Assembly (NCBI RefSeq): GCF_024281035.1
Contig: NZ_JAMXLH010000020.1
Span: forward strand, 171,892 to 235,891
Length of the DNA: 64,000 nt
Direction: 5' to 3'
From: Paraburkholderia sp.
Lineage (GTDB): Bacteria; Pseudomonadota; Gammaproteobacteria; Burkholderiales; Burkholderiaceae
In this document: piece after piece, positions 28,915-38,932 of the stretch
Layout of the letters: each line of letters starts with the position of its first letter
Position numbering within the stretch: the stretch's first letter is position 1
Translations under genes and position numbers: made by a program
Notes under the pieces: generated by a model
Told to the model about the DNA's origin: nothing
Databases searched by the model: none
The model's input: only the letters and a program-made list of their open reading frames with translations

Positions 28915-29604
28915 CTACAGCAGCGTGCCCTGGACGAAGGACTCCTTGCGGCCGCGCATGGTCTCGATGCGTTCGGCAATGAGCGCAAGGTCCGCGTCGG
29001 AGTCGAGCGGATTCAGGTTTTCTACGCCGACGGTCAGCACCGGCGCGTGGTCGTAATGATAGAAAAATTCGTTGTAGCTGTCGCAGAGGGCACGCAAAAA
29101 CGTGTCGGAAATCGGCAGTTCGGCGGGATTCGCGCGTTTCTGGATGCGCGCGTAGAGCGCCTCGGGGCTCGCCTGCAGATAGACGACGAGATCCGGCGGC
29201 GGCGCCTGGGCGACGAGCCGTTCGGCGAGCGCCTCGTAGAGCGGCAGTTCGTCCGGCGCGAGCGTGAGGCGCGCGAACAGATCGTTGCGCCCGGCAAGGA
29301 AGTTGGTCACGATCGGCGTGCCCGCCGCCCGGCACGCGGCGATGTCTCTCGACATATGCTCGCGGCGCAGCGCGAAATGCAGCTGCACGGCGAGACCGTG
29401 ACGCGACGTGTCGCGATAGTAGCGTTCGAGAAACGGATTGGCCGCGCTCGATTCGAGCAGCGTGTGCATGGACCAGCGGTCGGCAAGACGCGCGGCGAGC
29501 GCCGACTTGCCCGCGCCGATCGGCCCTTCGATGGCGATGTGGGACAGCGGCGGACGCGCCGTGCGTGCCGTACGTGTCGTCGCGAAGAGCGAAGGCGCGT
29601 TCAT
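28915..29604 (-). CDS. Deoxynucleoside kinase
   Basis: P-loop kinase of the deoxynucleoside kinase (dNK/dCK/dGK) family, 229 aa. It phosphorylates deoxynucleosides for salvage. The Walker [12 protein letters not shown] lies at about 28-38. The lid and substrate parts show FLERYYRD and [16 protein letters not shown]. Substrate preference cannot be read. The ATG at 29602-29604 overlaps the folK stop as ATGA, implying translational coupling. The gene sits between folK and panB, a usual place in Burkholderiaceae. Confidence 0.9.
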   Translation of the reverse strand: MNAPSLFATTRTARTARPPLSHIAIEGPIGAGKSALAARLADRWSMHTLLESSAANPFLERYYRDTSRHGLAVQLHFALRREHMSRDIAACRAAGTPIVTNFLAGRNDLFARLTLAPDELPLYEALAERLVAQAPPPDLVVYLQASPEALYARIQKRANPAELPISDTFLRALCDSYNEFFYHYDHAPVLTVGVENLNPLDSDADLALIAERIETMRGRKESFVQGTLL

Positions 29605-30155
29605 CGGCCGATGCCGTCCGGCGCCGGGTGGTCCCGCGCGCCGTCGATGGCGTTTGCCGCGCCGAAGCACTGGCACGACGGTTTCACCTTCTCGATGCGC
29701 TGGTCGGCCACCGCGGGCAGCAGCGCGCTGGCCGGACCGTGGCCGGGAATCACGAGATCGGGCTCGATTTCGACAGCCGGCACAAGCACGAACGCGCGCG
29801 CCGTCATGCGCGGATGCGGCACGGTCAGGTCGGGTGTGTCGATTACGGTGTCGCCGAACAGCAGGATGTCGATGTCGAGCGTGCGCGGGGCGTTGCGAAA
29901 GGGGCGCTCCCGGCCGAAGTGATGTTCGATGCGCTGGCACAGCGCCAGCAGTTCCGGCGCGCCGAGGCTCGTGTCGAGCTTGACCACGCAGTTCAGGTAA
30001 TCGTCGCCGTCCGCGTCGATGGGGGCGGTGCGATAGATGCTCGACTTGGCGAGCACCGCGAGGGTGTGCTGCTGTGCAAGGCACACCACCGCGTCTTTGA
30101 GGGTCTGGCGCGCATCCCCCAGATTCGCGCCGATTCCCAGCCAGGCAACCGTCAT
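29601..30155 (-). CDS. folK: 6-hydroxymethyl-7,8-dihydropterin pyrophosphokinase
   Basis: Transfers pyrophosphate from ATP to 6-hydroxymethyldihydropterin in folate synthesis (184 aa). It has the N-terminal [11 protein letters not shown], the central YRTAPI(D) loop, and the diagnostic [13 protein letters not shown] followed by [15 protein letters not shown]. The stop overlaps the dgk start. It lies 96 bp after pcnB. Confidence 0.96.
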   Translation of the reverse strand: MTVAWLGIGANLGDARQTLKDAVVCLAQQHTLAVLAKSSIYRTAPIDADGDDYLNCVVKLDTSLGAPELLALCQRIEHHFGRERPFRNAPRTLDIDILLFGDTVIDTPDLTVPHPRMTARAFVLVPAVEIEPDLVIPGHGPASALLPAVADQRIEKVKPSCQCFGAANAIDGARDHPAPDGIGR

Positions 30156-30251
30156 GGCTTCACTTCCTGCGACTGTCGTTTCCGGTTCGTCAAAATCGCG
30201 TCATGCGCGAGGCGCCGCTCAGTGCTCGCCCGGTCCTCGCTCAATCCTTGC

Positions 30252-31934
30252 TCAGTCCTCGTACTGACCGTCGTGGCCGGCACGCTCCGGCGCACCGGCG
30301 CTTTCGCCGCCTGCATCGCCTGCGTCACCTGCATCGCCTGCACCACCTGTGTCGTGTCCGGCCTCCCCGGCGGACTTGCGGTTCTTCGCCCCGCCGCGGC
30401 GGCGGCGCTTGCGCGGCGCGCGTTCCTTGCCGCCCGCGGCGAGCAGCGTTTCGCGCGCGGCCGGGTCGCCGCTGATGAAATCCGTCCACCAGCCGCCGAC
30501 CTCTGCGTCGAGCTCGCCCGACTCGCAGCGCAATAGCAGGAAATCATACCCCGCTCTGAAACGCGGGTGTTCCAGCAGCTTGATCGCGCTGCGGCCGCGC
30601 TTTTCGAGGCGCTGCTGCAGGCTCCATATCTCTCGCATGTCCGACGAATAGCGGCGGTGGATCGCGAGCTTCTCGGTTTGCGCCTCGATCACGTCGTCCA
30701 TCGCGTGATGGATCGCGGGTACGGGGAATTCGCCCTCGGCCGTGTATTGCTGCCAGCGCTGCTGGACGTCGTGCCAGAGCAGGGTCGCGAACAGGAAGCC
30801 GGGCGAGACCGGCTTGCCCGCGCGCACGCGCGCGTCGGTGCTCGACAGCGCAAGCGTGATGAAGCGCTCGCCTTGCGGCTGCTCGAGGATCACGTCGAGC
30901 AGCGGCAACAGGCCATGATGCAGACCTTCCTTGCGCAGCCACTTGACGCAGTCGAGCGCGTAGCCGGACAGCAGCAGCTTGAGCATCTCGTCGAAGAGAC
31001 GCGCGGCCGGAACGTTGTTGATGAGGTCGGCGAGTTCCTTGATCGGCTCGCGCGTGCGGTCCTCGATCTCGAAGCCGAGCTTCGCCGCGAAGCGCACCAC
31101 GCGCATCATGCGCACCGGGTCCTCGCGATAGCGCGTGGCCGGGTCGCCGATCATCCGCAACAGGTGGGCGCGCATGTCGGCCATCCCGTTGTGATAGTCG
31201 AGCACGGTCTGCGTCGCCGGATCGTAGTACATCGCGTTGATCGTGAAGTCGCGGCGCGTGGCGTCTTCATGCTGCTCGCCCCAGACGTTGTCGCGCAGCA
31301 CGCGGCCGCTCGCGTCCACCGCATGGGTGCGGCGGTCGAGTTCGTCGCGGTGCAGGCGCTTCGCGGGCGCGGCGCTCGCCGACGGTGCAGAGGGCGCGGG
31401 CGGATCGACCAGCGCGCGGAACGTCGAGACTTCGATGATTTCCTGGCCGAACTGCACGTGCACGATCTGGAAGCGCCGGCCGATGATGCGCGCGCGGCGA
31501 AAGAGCTTCTGCACCTGGTCGGGCGTGGCGTCCGTGGCGACGTCAAAGTCCTTCGGCGCGACGCCGAGCAGCAGGTCGCGCACCGCGCCGCCCACGATGA
31601 ACGCGCGAAAACCGGCTTGCTGGAGCCCTTCGGTCACGCGGACCGCGTTCTTCGAGATCAGTGCGGGGTCGATGCCGTGGATGTCGGCGGGAAGGACGAC
31701 GGGCACAACCGGACCGGCGTTTCTGCCCGAGCCCTTCGCGGCAGTGCGGGGCCGGGAATGCTTCGGCGCGGCTTCGTCGACGGCGGTGGTGGCGGCAGCG
31801 GCCGGTTTGCGGCGGCTGCGGGGAGCGGTGTCGTCGTGCACCGGCGCGGACGCCGCGCCGGTCGATGCATCGTCTGCGGCCGTGGCGGACGTGCTGTCCT
31901 GGCCGAATAGCTTGCGGATAAGTTTTTTGATCAC
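30252..31934 (-). CDS. pcnB: Poly(A) polymerase I
   Basis: Adds 3' poly(A) tails that speed RNA decay (560 aa). The nucleotidyltransferase core begins at about 105: FIVGGAVRDLLLG, then the DFDVATDATP metal-binding aspartates, RRARIIGRRFQIVHV and RRDFTINAMYYDP. CCA-adding enzymes share this core, but the long N-terminal Ala/Thr/Lys-rich tail and the basic C terminus (about 505-530, RKRRRRGGAKNRK) fit PcnB. It starts with GTG (31932-31934) overlapping the stop of the phosphatase gene as GTGA, implying coupled translation. The C terminus has a short GDAGDAGDAGG repeat. Confidence 0.93.
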   Translation of the reverse strand: MIKKLIRKLFGQDSTSATAADDASTGAASAPVHDDTAPRSRRKPAAAATTAVDEAAPKHSRPRTAAKGSGRNAGPVVPVVLPADIHGIDPALISKNAVRVTEGLQQAGFRAFIVGGAVRDLLLGVAPKDFDVATDATPDQVQKLFRRARIIGRRFQIVHVQFGQEIIEVSTFRALVDPPAPSAPSASAAPAKRLHRDELDRRTHAVDASGRVLRDNVWGEQHEDATRRDFTINAMYYDPATQTVLDYHNGMADMRAHLLRMIGDPATRYREDPVRMMRVVRFAAKLGFEIEDRTREPIKELADLINNVPAARLFDEMLKLLLSGYALDCVKWLRKEGLHHGLLPLLDVILEQPQGERFITLALSSTDARVRAGKPVSPGFLFATLLWHDVQQRWQQYTAEGEFPVPAIHHAMDDVIEAQTEKLAIHRRYSSDMREIWSLQQRLEKRGRSAIKLLEHPRFRAGYDFLLLRCESGELDAEVGGWWTDFISGDPAARETLLAAGGKERAPRKRRRRGGAKNRKSAGEAGHDTGGAGDAGDAGDAGGESAGAPERAGHDGQYED

Positions 31935-32617
31935 GATGCCTGGAACAAATCGAGGATGCGCCAGCCAGCCGACTGTGCGTGCGCGCGCAGGGTTGCGTCG
32001 GGATTGGTCGCGATCGGGTCGGTCACTTTTTCGAGCAGCGGGATGTCATTATGCGAGTCGCTGTAGAAATAGCTGTGCTCGAAGTCCGACCACGTCTTGC
32101 CGAGCGATGCGAGCCACGCCTCGGTGCGCACGATCTTGCCTTCGCGGTAGCTCGGCGTGCCGGTCGGACGGCCCGTATAAGGCGAGTCCGGATGGCCGTC
32201 CACCGTTTCGGCCTCGCAGGCGATCAGCTTGTCGACGCCGAATACCCCGGCAATCGGGCCCGTGATGAATTCGTTGGTCGCCGTCACCATGCAGCAGAGG
32301 TCGCCCGCGTCCTTGTGCTGGCGCACGAGTTCGATGGCAGCCGGAACGATCGCCGGCTTGATGACTTCGTGCATGTACTGATCGTGCCACTCCTTGAGCT
32401 GGGCGCGCGAATACTTCGAGAGCGGCGTGAGCATGGCGACGAGATACGCGTGGATGTCGAGCACGCCGGCCTTGTAGTCGGCGAAGAAGCGGTCGTTCTG
32501 CTCGTTGAAGCGCTCGGCGTCGACAATGCCGAGCTTCACCATGAAGCGGCCCCATTCGTGGTCGCTGTCGGTTGGGATCAGCGTGTGATCGAGATCGAAA
32601 AGTGCAAGGTTAGCCAT
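31931..32617 (-). CDS. HAD family hydrolase, subfamily IB (SerB-like phosphatase)
   Basis: 228-aa phosphatase with HAD motif I LALFDLDHTLI (catalytic Asp near residue 8), motif II MVTATNEFI, and motif III/IV YSDSHNDIPLLE. The helical cap places it in HAD-IB with phosphoserine phosphatases. The cap lacks enough markers to name the substrate. Similar genes next to hda and pcnB are often annotated as histidinol-phosphatase-like or SerB-like. It is coupled to pcnB by GTGA and lies 11 bp after hda. Confidence 0.88.
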   Translation of the reverse strand: MANLALFDLDHTLIPTDSDHEWGRFMVKLGIVDAERFNEQNDRFFADYKAGVLDIHAYLVAMLTPLSKYSRAQLKEWHDQYMHEVIKPAIVPAAIELVRQHKDAGDLCCMVTATNEFITGPIAGVFGVDKLIACEAETVDGHPDSPYTGRPTGTPSYREGKIVRTEAWLASLGKTWSDFEHSYFYSDSHNDIPLLEKVTDPIATNPDATLRAHAQSAGWRILDLFQAS

Positions 32618-32628
32618 GGGCGCTCATT

Positions 32629-34095
32629 TTACTTGAAGCGGATAAAGCCGTTGGCCGCCGCCGGTTTGTCCGCCTGCTGTGGGTCAGTGGCAGGTCCGGC
32701 TGACGGGCTGTCGCTGACGCGCGCGCGGGGCTCGGAGGGCGCGTGCGGCGTGCTTTGCGCTGCGGCTTCGGTTGCGTCGGTTGCTGCTGCGTTGGGGTTG
32801 CCATCGGGTTCCGCGCTCAGGTCACCGCCCGGTTCTCCGCTCAGTTCTCCGCTCGGTTCTCCGCTCGGTTCGCCGCCCGGTTCACCGCTCAGTTCACTGC
32901 TTAGGTCACCGCCCGGTTCTCCGCTCGGTTCGCTGCTTGGTTCACCGCTGAGTTCACTGCTCAGTTCACCGCCGAGTTCGCCGTTCAGTTCGCCGCTGAC
33001 GTCGGCTTCGACTTCGCCCGTGAGCTCGCCGCCCAGTTCGCGCTCGACGACGTCGCGAAAGCTCGCGCCGAGTTCGCCGTCGACGCTGTCGGTGGGCGTG
33101 GCAAACGGCGCCGGTTGCGGCGCGCGCGGCTGCGAGGCCGGTGCACGCGCCGGTTCGTAGGGCGCAGCGGGACAGGCGGGAGCGTCGGCTCGCGCGGATA
33201 GCGTGCGCTCGCCGCCGATGTCATCGCTCTCAGTACCGCTTCCCGTGCCGCTTCCCGCGCCGCTTCCGGCGTGGATTCCCGCGCCCGGAACCAACGCCGG
33301 ATCGACAGAGAACAGGTCGAGTTCGTCGTCGATGCCGTCATCGAAATTGCCTGCCGCCGCCGCAGCCGCAGCCGCAGCCGCAGCAACAGCCGCCCCGCCG
33401 TCCGTGGGCAGCCCCGCCGCGAGCATCGTGCGCAACAGCGGCAGCGTCACCGCGCGCTTCTGTTCGAGCGAAAAGCGGTCGAGCGCGTCGAGCAGCGCCA
33501 TCAGGCTCGGCATGTCGCGCCGGAAGTGCGTGAGCAGGTAGGCGGGCACGTCGTCGGCGAGCGCGATGCCGCGCTCGCGCGCCGCGCGCTTCAGCACACT
33601 GGATTTGTCGGCGTCGGCGAGCGGCGCGAGGTGGAACACGAGCCCCCAGCCCAGCCGCGTGCGCAGATCCTCGCGCACCGCGAGACCCATCGGCGCCGCG
33701 CTGCCGGTCGCGACGAGCGCGCAGGTCGGGTGGGCGCGCACTTCGTTGAACAGGTTGAAGAGCGCGATCTGCTGCGCGCCCGAGAGCGCGTCGCAATCGT
33801 CCACGGCGTAGATCGCCACGCGCGGATCGAAGCCGAACGCCGCGAGCGCGCTTTGCGGCCCGAGATACCGTGCCCCGCCCGACGGCGTTTCGTGGACGAG
33901 CGCGTGCAGCAGATGGCTGCGCCCGCTGCCGGGCTCGCCCCAGACGTAGAAGGTGCGGTCGGCGACCGGACCGGCTGCGAGCGCGGTGTCGAGCCCGCGC
34001 AGGCGCGCGACCAGCTCCGTGTTGGCGCCGGTGTGGAAGTTGTCGAAGGTCGATGGCGGCGGGGTGCCGAGATCGAGCGTTAGCTGTCGCTGCAC
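32629..34095 (-). CDS. hda: DnaA regulatory inactivator Hda with a long repetitive C-terminal extension
   Basis: AAA+ DnaA paralogue that, bound to the sliding clamp, promotes ATP hydrolysis by DnaA after initiation. The core (1-230) has the clamp-binding QLTLDL at residues 4-9, a degenerate Walker A GEPGSGRSHL (about 53-62), Walker B IYAVDDCDAL and the sensor helices. Hda is normally about 230-250 aa, but this one is 488. From residue 231 there is an Ala run, an acidic Gly/Ser/Thr stretch and then some sixteen four-residue SGEL/SGEP/GGEL units (about 360-430), ending in NGFIRFK. The extension is in frame with no stop, so it is part of the predicted protein. Its role is unknown. Confidence 0.93.
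   Translation of the reverse strand: MQRQLTLDLGTPPPSTFDNFHTGANTELVARLRGLDTALAAGPVADRTFYVWGEPGSGRSHLLHALVHETPSGGARYLGPQSALAAFGFDPRVAIYAVDDCDALSGAQQIALFNLFNEVRAHPTCALVATGSAAPMGLAVREDLRTRLGWGLVFHLAPLADADKSSVLKRAARERGIALADDVPAYLLTHFRRDMPSLMALLDALDRFSLEQKRAVTLPLLRTMLAAGLPTDGGAAVAAAAAAAAAAAGNFDDGIDDELDLFSVDPALVPGAGIHAGSGAGSGTGSGTESDDIGGERTLSARADAPACPAAPYEPARAPASQPRAPQPAPFATPTDSVDGELGASFRDVVERELGGELTGEVEADVSGELNGELGGELSSELSGEPSSEPSGEPGGDLSSELSGEPGGEPSGEPSGELSGEPGGDLSAEPDGNPNAAATDATEAAAQSTPHAPSEPRARVSDSPSAGPATDPQQADKPAAANGFIRFK
32811..33010. repeat. Degenerate 12-bp minisatellite in the 3' half of hda
   Basis: About sixteen imperfect 12-bp units of the type ccgctcggttct (coding strand AGAACCGAGCGG, i.e. 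S-G-E-P/L). Unit length is a multiple of three, so copy-number change would keep the frame. Confidence 0.9.
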
Positions 34096-34119
34096 GGTGG
34101 GACGAGGCGTAAATCAGTA

Positions 34120-35196
34120 TCAGTTCTTGTAAAGCGCGCTATCGAGGTAACTGCGGCGCAGCTCGCGCAGCGCGACCGAGAGGATCGCGCTTGCGGGCAG
34201 CGCAAGCAGCACACCGAAGAAACCGAAGAGTTGACCGAAGGCGAGCAACGCGAAGATCACCGCGAGCGGATGCAGCCCGATGCGCTCGCCGACGAGGCGC
34301 GGCGTGAGGAAAAACCCTTCGAGGATCTGTCCGATGCCGTAGACGAGCGCGACCGCGCCGAAGCCGTACCAGTCGCCGAACTGCAGGAGCGCGGCGATCA
34401 GCGCGAGCACGAGGCCGGTCGCGTAGCCGAGATAGGGGATCAGCACGGCGAGGCCCGTGAAGATGCCGACCGGCAGCGCGACTTCGAAGCCCGCGATGGA
34501 GAGCGCGATCGCGTAGAACGCCGCGAGAATCGCCATCACGAGCAACTGGCCGCGCAGGTATTGGGCGAGCATGCGGTCCATTTCGCCCGCCAGTTCCAGC
34601 GTGCGCGCGAGCCAGCGGCGCGGAATGATGGCCTGGATGCGCGTGAGCATCGCGTTCCAGTCGTAGAGCAGATAGAACAGGACGAGCGGCACCAGCACGA
34701 GGTTGCTGACGAGCGAGATCATCACGTCGCTGCTCGTGCGCACCGATGCCCAGGCGTAGAGCGCGATCGACTGCGCGCTGGCTTCGAGCTTGCTCGTCGC
34801 GAGATCGCGCAGGCTCTGGAAGTCGAGCGTGTCCTGCATGCCGAGCAGCGCGAGCTTGGGCGTGAGCCAGTCGTGCAGGTGGTTGAGCATCACCGGCACC
34901 TGTTGCTTCAACTGTGGCCCTTCTTTCTGGATCACGGCGAGCAGCAGCACGACCAGCATCGTCACGGCGAGCGCGAACAGCAGGATCATGACGAGCGCGG
35001 CCAGGCTGCGCGGCACGCGGCGGCGCACGAACCAGGCCACGCCCGGCTGCAGGATGTAGGCGATGATCGCGCCGAGCAGGAACGGCGTGAGGACCGGCCG
35101 CAGCAGCCACAGCACGATGCCGAAGGCGAGTGCCAGCCCGGCCCAGATGAGGGCCTGGCGCTGGTACGGCGTCAAAATCGGTGTATTCGGTGACAA
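34120..35196 (-). CDS. AI-2E/PerM family membrane transporter
   Basis: Polytopic inner-membrane protein (358 aa, about eight helices) of the AI-2E transporter/PerM family, whose members are proposed exporters or permeases of unclear substrate. Hydrophobic segments include LIWAGLALAFGIVLWLL, FLLGAIIAYIL, LAALVMILLFALAVTMLVVLLL and two late GLAVLIPYLGYATGLVLAL-type helices, the last carrying the family motif. The start appears to be TTG (35194-35196) with GGAAAG about 10 nt upstream. No ATG lies before the first helix in this frame. It is first in the leftward run, 24 bp before hda. Confidence 0.85.
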   Translation of the reverse strand: MSPNTPILTPYQRQALIWAGLALAFGIVLWLLRPVLTPFLLGAIIAYILQPGVAWFVRRRVPRSLAALVMILLFALAVTMLVVLLLAVIQKEGPQLKQQVPVMLNHLHDWLTPKLALLGMQDTLDFQSLRDLATSKLEASAQSIALYAWASVRTSSDVMISLVSNLVLVPLVLFYLLYDWNAMLTRIQAIIPRRWLARTLELAGEMDRMLAQYLRGQLLVMAILAAFYAIALSIAGFEVALPVGIFTGLAVLIPYLGYATGLVLALIAALLQFGDWYGFGAVALVYGIGQILEGFFLTPRLVGERIGLHPLAVIFALLAFGQLFGFFGVLLALPASAILSVALRELRRSYLDSALYKN

Positions 35197-35364
35197 AGGA
35201 TGGCTTTCCGGTCGTTGGGCGGGCCGCGATGGGGCTATTCAGGTCATTCGGACCATTCGGGCCGCGAGTGAGGCTGCCGCGCATGCAATTTGCGGCCAGG
35301 CAGCGGCGGCGAGGTGCCGTCAATCGGTTAAAATCGCATTTTACCGACCTTCTGGCACTTCCCC

Positions 35365-36426
35365 ATGAATCAACCGAAATCCGACCAGGCCGCCGGCGCC
35401 CAGGGCCTCTCGTACCGCGATGCCGGCGTGGACATCGACGCGGGCGACGCGCTCGTCGATCGCATCAAGCCCTTCGCAAAGAAGACGCTGCGCGAAGGCG
35501 TGATGGGCGGCATCGGCGGGTTCGGCGCGCTGTTCGAAGTGCCGAAGAAGTACAAGGAGCCCGTGCTCGTGTCGGGCACCGACGGCGTGGGCACGAAGCT
35601 GCGCCTCGCCTTTCATCTGAACAAACACGACACGGTCGGCCAGGATCTCGTCGCGATGAGCGTCAACGACATCCTCGTGCAAGGCGCCGAACCGCTCTTC
35701 TTCCTCGACTATTTCGCGTGCGGCAAGCTCGATGTCGACACGGCCGCGACGGTCGTGAAAGGCATCGCGCACGGCTGCGAGCTGTCGGGTTGCGCGCTGA
35801 TCGGCGGCGAAACCGCCGAAATGCCGGGCATGTACCCGGACGGCGAATACGACCTCGCGGGCTTCGCGGTCGGCGCGGTCGAGAAAAGCAAGATCATCGA
35901 CGGCAGCACGATCACCCCGGGCGACGTGGTGCTGGGCCTCGCTTCGAGCGGCATCCATTCGAACGGCTTCTCGCTCGTGCGCAAGATCATCGAGCGCGCG
36001 AACCCGGATCTCAACGCCGACTTCCACGGCCGCTCGCTCGCCGACGCGCTGATGGCGCCCACGCGCATCTACGTGAAACCGCTGCTCGCGCTGATGCAGC
36101 AGGTGACGGTGAAGGGCATGGCGCACATCACGGGCGGCGGGCTTGTCGAGAACATTCCGCGCGTGCTGCGCGAGGGCCTCACCGCCGAACTCGATCACCG
36201 CGCCTGGCCGCTGCCGCCGCTCTTCTCGTGGCTGCAGCAGCACGGCGGCGTCGCCGATGCGGAGATGCATCGCGTGTTCAACTGCGGCATCGGCATGGCC
36301 GTGGTCGTGTCCGCCGATCAGGCCGATCAGGCCGTCGCACAGCTCGCCGCCGCAGGCGAGCAGGTGTGGAAGATCGGTGTCGTGCGCGAGAGCAAGGCAG
36401 GCGAAGCGCAGACCGTGGTGGTCTAA
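35365..36426 (+). CDS. purM: Phosphoribosylformylglycinamidine cyclo-ligase (AIR synthetase)
   Basis: ATP-dependent ring closure giving aminoimidazole ribotide in purine synthesis (353 aa). It has the N-terminal [26 protein letters not shown] (about 73-84), [22 protein letters not shown] and the C-terminal [10 protein letters not shown] and [10 protein letters not shown] at 35365 lacks a clear Shine-Dalgarno sequence. TAAAAT at about 35329-35334 is a likely -10. It is divergent from perM and convergent with kynA. Confidence 0.97.
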   Translation: MNQPKSDQAAGAQGLSYRDAGVDIDAGDALVDRIKPFAKKTLREGVMGGIGGFGALFEVPKKYKEPVLVSGTDGVGTKLRLAFHLNKHDTVGQDLVAMSVNDILVQGAEPLFFLDYFACGKLDVDTAATVVKGIAHGCELSGCALIGGETAEMPGMYPDGEYDLAGFAVGAVEKSKIIDGSTITPGDVVLGLASSGIHSNGFSLVRKIIERANPDLNADFHGRSLADALMAPTRIYVKPLLALMQQVTVKGMAHITGGGLVENIPRVLREGLTAELDHRAWPLPPLFSWLQQHGGVADAEMHRVFNCGIGMAVVVSADQADQAVAQLAAAGEQVWKIGVVRESKAGEAQTVVV

Positions 36427-36502
36427 AACAGCCAGGCCGTGGCGCGACCAGGCGCCATCGGCCCGCTGAAATCGCCGAATTCGCTCGATCGGCTTGAAAT
36501 AA

Positions 36503-36550
36503 TTCGCGCCGGTGAGGTCGGCCCATCAGGGCTTGTCTCACCGGCGCGAA
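36503..36550. terminator. Long hairpin between convergent purM and kynA
   Basis: A perfect 14-bp inverted repeat, ttcgcgccggtgag (36503-36516) and ctcaccggcgcgaa (36537-36550). The 20-nt spacer contains a further gccc-atca-gggc hairpin. Neither side has a strong U-run; the minus side reads aattattt. Probably a two-way terminator or RNA-stabilising hairpin. Confidence 0.6.
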
Positions 36551-36596
36551 GTCGTTTCAGGGCGTTTTAGAGCGTTTTCAGGGCGCGCTGACTGCG

Positions 36597-37556
36597 TTAC
36601 AGCACCGTGCGCACGTGCCAAAGCTCGGGGAACAGCACGATATCGAGCATCTTGCGCAGATAAGGCGCGCCGCTCGTGCCGCCGGTGCCCTGCTTGAAGC
36701 CGATGATCCGCTCGACGGTCGTGACATGGCGGAAGCGCCACTGCCGGAACGCGTCTTCGAGATCGACGAGTTCCTCGGCCATCTCATACAAATCCCAGTA
36801 CTGGGAAGGATTGCGATAGATTTCGAGCCAGGCGGCTTCGACGGACGGATCGTGCGCCGTGGGCAGCGTCCAGTCGCACGTGAGCCGCTCCGGCGAGATG
36901 GCGAATCCGCGTCGCGCGAGCAGGCGGATCACTTCGTCGTAGAACGACGGCGCTTCCAGCGTGTCTTTCACCTGCTTCAGAATCTCGGGCCGATGTTCGT
37001 GCGGCTTGAGCATCTGCACATTCTTGTTGCCGAGCAGAAATTCGATCTGCCGGTACTGGTACGACTGAAACCCGGAAGAACTGCCGAGGTAAGGCCGCAT
37101 CGCGGTGTACTCGGACGGCGTGAGCGTCGACAACACGCTCCACGCCTGCACGAGCTGCTCCATGATCCGCGACACGCGCGCCAGCTGCTTGAAGGCCGGC
37201 GGCAGTTCATCGCGATGCACGTTCGCGAGCGCCGCGCGCAGTTCGTACAGCGCGAGCTTCATCCATAGCTCGCTCGTCTGATGCTGCACGATGAACAGCA
37301 TCTCGTTGTGGTCGGGCGAGAGCGGATGCTGTGCGTTCAGCACGGCATCGAGCGCGAGATAGTCGCCGTAGCTCATCGACTTCGAAAAGTCGAGCTTTGC
37401 GTCGTGCCAGCCGGCTGCGCCCGCCGTGCCCTCTGCGCCCGCCGTACTCGCTGCGGCGGCCGCTGCCGGTGCGCCCGCGACGGGGCAGGTGCCGTGCGGC
37501 GCAGCCGCGGCTTCGATGGCGTCCGGCATACCGGGAATCTGCATGTGATCGGTCAA
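36597..37556 (-). CDS. kynA: Tryptophan 2,3-dioxygenase
   Basis: Haem dioxygenase that opens the indole ring of Trp to N-formylkynurenine (319 aa). Family motifs: [30 protein letters not shown] (about 96-114, with the distal His), [14 protein letters not shown], and the C-terminal [22 protein letters not shown] with the proximal haem His. The N-terminal 40 residues are Ala-rich and variable. It is third in kynB-kynU-kynA, 57 bp after kynU. Confidence 0.97.
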   Translation of the reverse strand: MTDHMQIPGMPDAIEAAAAPHGTCPVAGAPAAAAAASTAGAEGTAGAAGWHDAKLDFSKSMSYGDYLALDAVLNAQHPLSPDHNEMLFIVQHQTSELWMKLALYELRAALANVHRDELPPAFKQLARVSRIMEQLVQAWSVLSTLTPSEYTAMRPYLGSSSGFQSYQYRQIEFLLGNKNVQMLKPHEHRPEILKQVKDTLEAPSFYDEVIRLLARRGFAISPERLTCDWTLPTAHDPSVEAAWLEIYRNPSQYWDLYEMAEELVDLEDAFRQWRFRHVTTVERIIGFKQGTGGTSGAPYLRKMLDIVLFPELWHVRTVL

Positions 37557-37613
37557 GTTCGTCTCCTCTCGACGGGATCTGGCGCGTCAGCGCCGCGTCC
37601 CATTCCATGTCAA

Positions 37614-38876
37614 TCAGGTCACCGCGCCGCGCGCGGCGAATTCCGGCTTGCGCCAGGATTCGGTCGTGAGCACGTCGCGCAGCGTCTCGACGGCGTCCCA
37701 CACATCCACGAAGCGCACGTAGAGCGGCGTGAAGCCGAAGCGCAGCACGCGCGGCTCGCGGTAATCGCCGATCACGCCGCGCGCGATCAGCGCCTGCATC
37801 ACCTCATAGCCATGCGGGTGCTCGAAGCTCACGTGCGAGCCCCGCTGCGCGTGCTCGCGCGGCGTGACGAGCGTGAGATCGAGGCCCGCGCAGCGCGTCT
37901 CGACCAGTTCGATGAAGCGATCGGTCAGCGCCAGCGACTTGCGGCGCACCGCTGCCATGTCGGTCTGCAGGAACACGTCGAGGCCGCATTCGACGAGCGC
38001 CATCGAAACGATCGGCTGCGTGCCGCACAGGAAGCGGCCAATGCCGTCGTCCGGGCGGTACTCGGGGCTCATTTCGAAGGGTTTCTTGTGGCCCCACCAG
38101 CCCGATAGCGGCTGCGAAAACGCGTTCTGGTGCCGCTTGGGCACCCAGACGAATGCGGGCGAGCCCGGGCCGCCGTTGAGGTACTTGTAGGTGCAGCCCA
38201 CGGCGTAATCGGCGTTCGCGTCGTTCAGCGCGACGCCGACCGCGCCCGCCGAATGCGCGAGGTCCCACAGCGCGAGCGCGCCGCGCGCGTGGATCAGTTC
38301 GGTGAGCGCGACCATGTCGTGCATGTAGCCCGTGCGGTAGTTCACGTGCGTAATCATCGCCACGGCGACATCGTCGGTGAGCGCGGCGGGCAGTTCGGCC
38401 GGATCGTCGACGAGGCGCAGTTCATAGCCGCGGTCGAGCTGTTCGATGAGGCCCTGCGCGATGTAGAGATCGGTCGGGAAGTTCGCGCGCTCGGAGACGA
38501 TCACGCGGCGCTTCGGATCGCGCTGGGCCTGCACGCGCAGCGCCGCCGAGAGGACCTTGAAGAGATTCACCGAGATCGTGTCGGTGACGACCACCTCGTC
38601 CTCGCCCGCGCCGATCAGCGCGCCCAGCTTGTTGCCGAGCCGGCGCGGCAGCGCGAACCAGCCTGCGGTGTTCCAGCTGCGGATCAGACCGTCGCCCCAT
38701 TCGGCGCCGATCACGGCCTGCGCACGCGCGGCGGCGGCTTTGGGCGGCACGCCGAGCGAGTTGCCGTCGAGGTAGATCGTGTCGGGCGCGAGCGCGAACT
38801 GGTCGCGCAGGGCCGCGAGCGGGTCGGCGCGATCGAGTGCTTCGGCTTCGGTGCGCGTTTCGTTCCTGTTATTCAT
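37614..38876 (-). CDS. kynU: Kynureninase
   Basis: PLP enzyme that cleaves kynurenine to anthranilate and alanine (420 aa). [12 protein letters not shown] (about 34-45), the PLP-binding [11 protein letters not shown], and the Schiff-base lysine in [15 protein letters not shown] (about 226-240) are present. [10 protein letters not shown] and the [10 protein letters not shown] stretch complete the fold. ATG at 38874-38876; the reading frame remains open further upstream, but that part is not kynureninase-like. It is the middle gene of the kyn operon. Confidence 0.97.
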   Translation of the reverse strand: MNNRNETRTEAEALDRADPLAALRDQFALAPDTIYLDGNSLGVPPKAAAARAQAVIGAEWGDGLIRSWNTAGWFALPRRLGNKLGALIGAGEDEVVVTDTISVNLFKVLSAALRVQAQRDPKRRVIVSERANFPTDLYIAQGLIEQLDRGYELRLVDDPAELPAALTDDVAVAMITHVNYRTGYMHDMVALTELIHARGALALWDLAHSAGAVGVALNDANADYAVGCTYKYLNGGPGSPAFVWVPKRHQNAFSQPLSGWWGHKKPFEMSPEYRPDDGIGRFLCGTQPIVSMALVECGLDVFLQTDMAAVRRKSLALTDRFIELVETRCAGLDLTLVTPREHAQRGSHVSFEHPHGYEVMQALIARGVIGDYREPRVLRFGFTPLYVRFVDVWDAVETLRDVLTTESWRKPEFAARGAVT

Positions 38877-38932
38877 GGGTGGTTGCGTTTGCGGTTGGAC
38901 GGTTGGCAATCGTGATGAGAATCGGGATCCGT

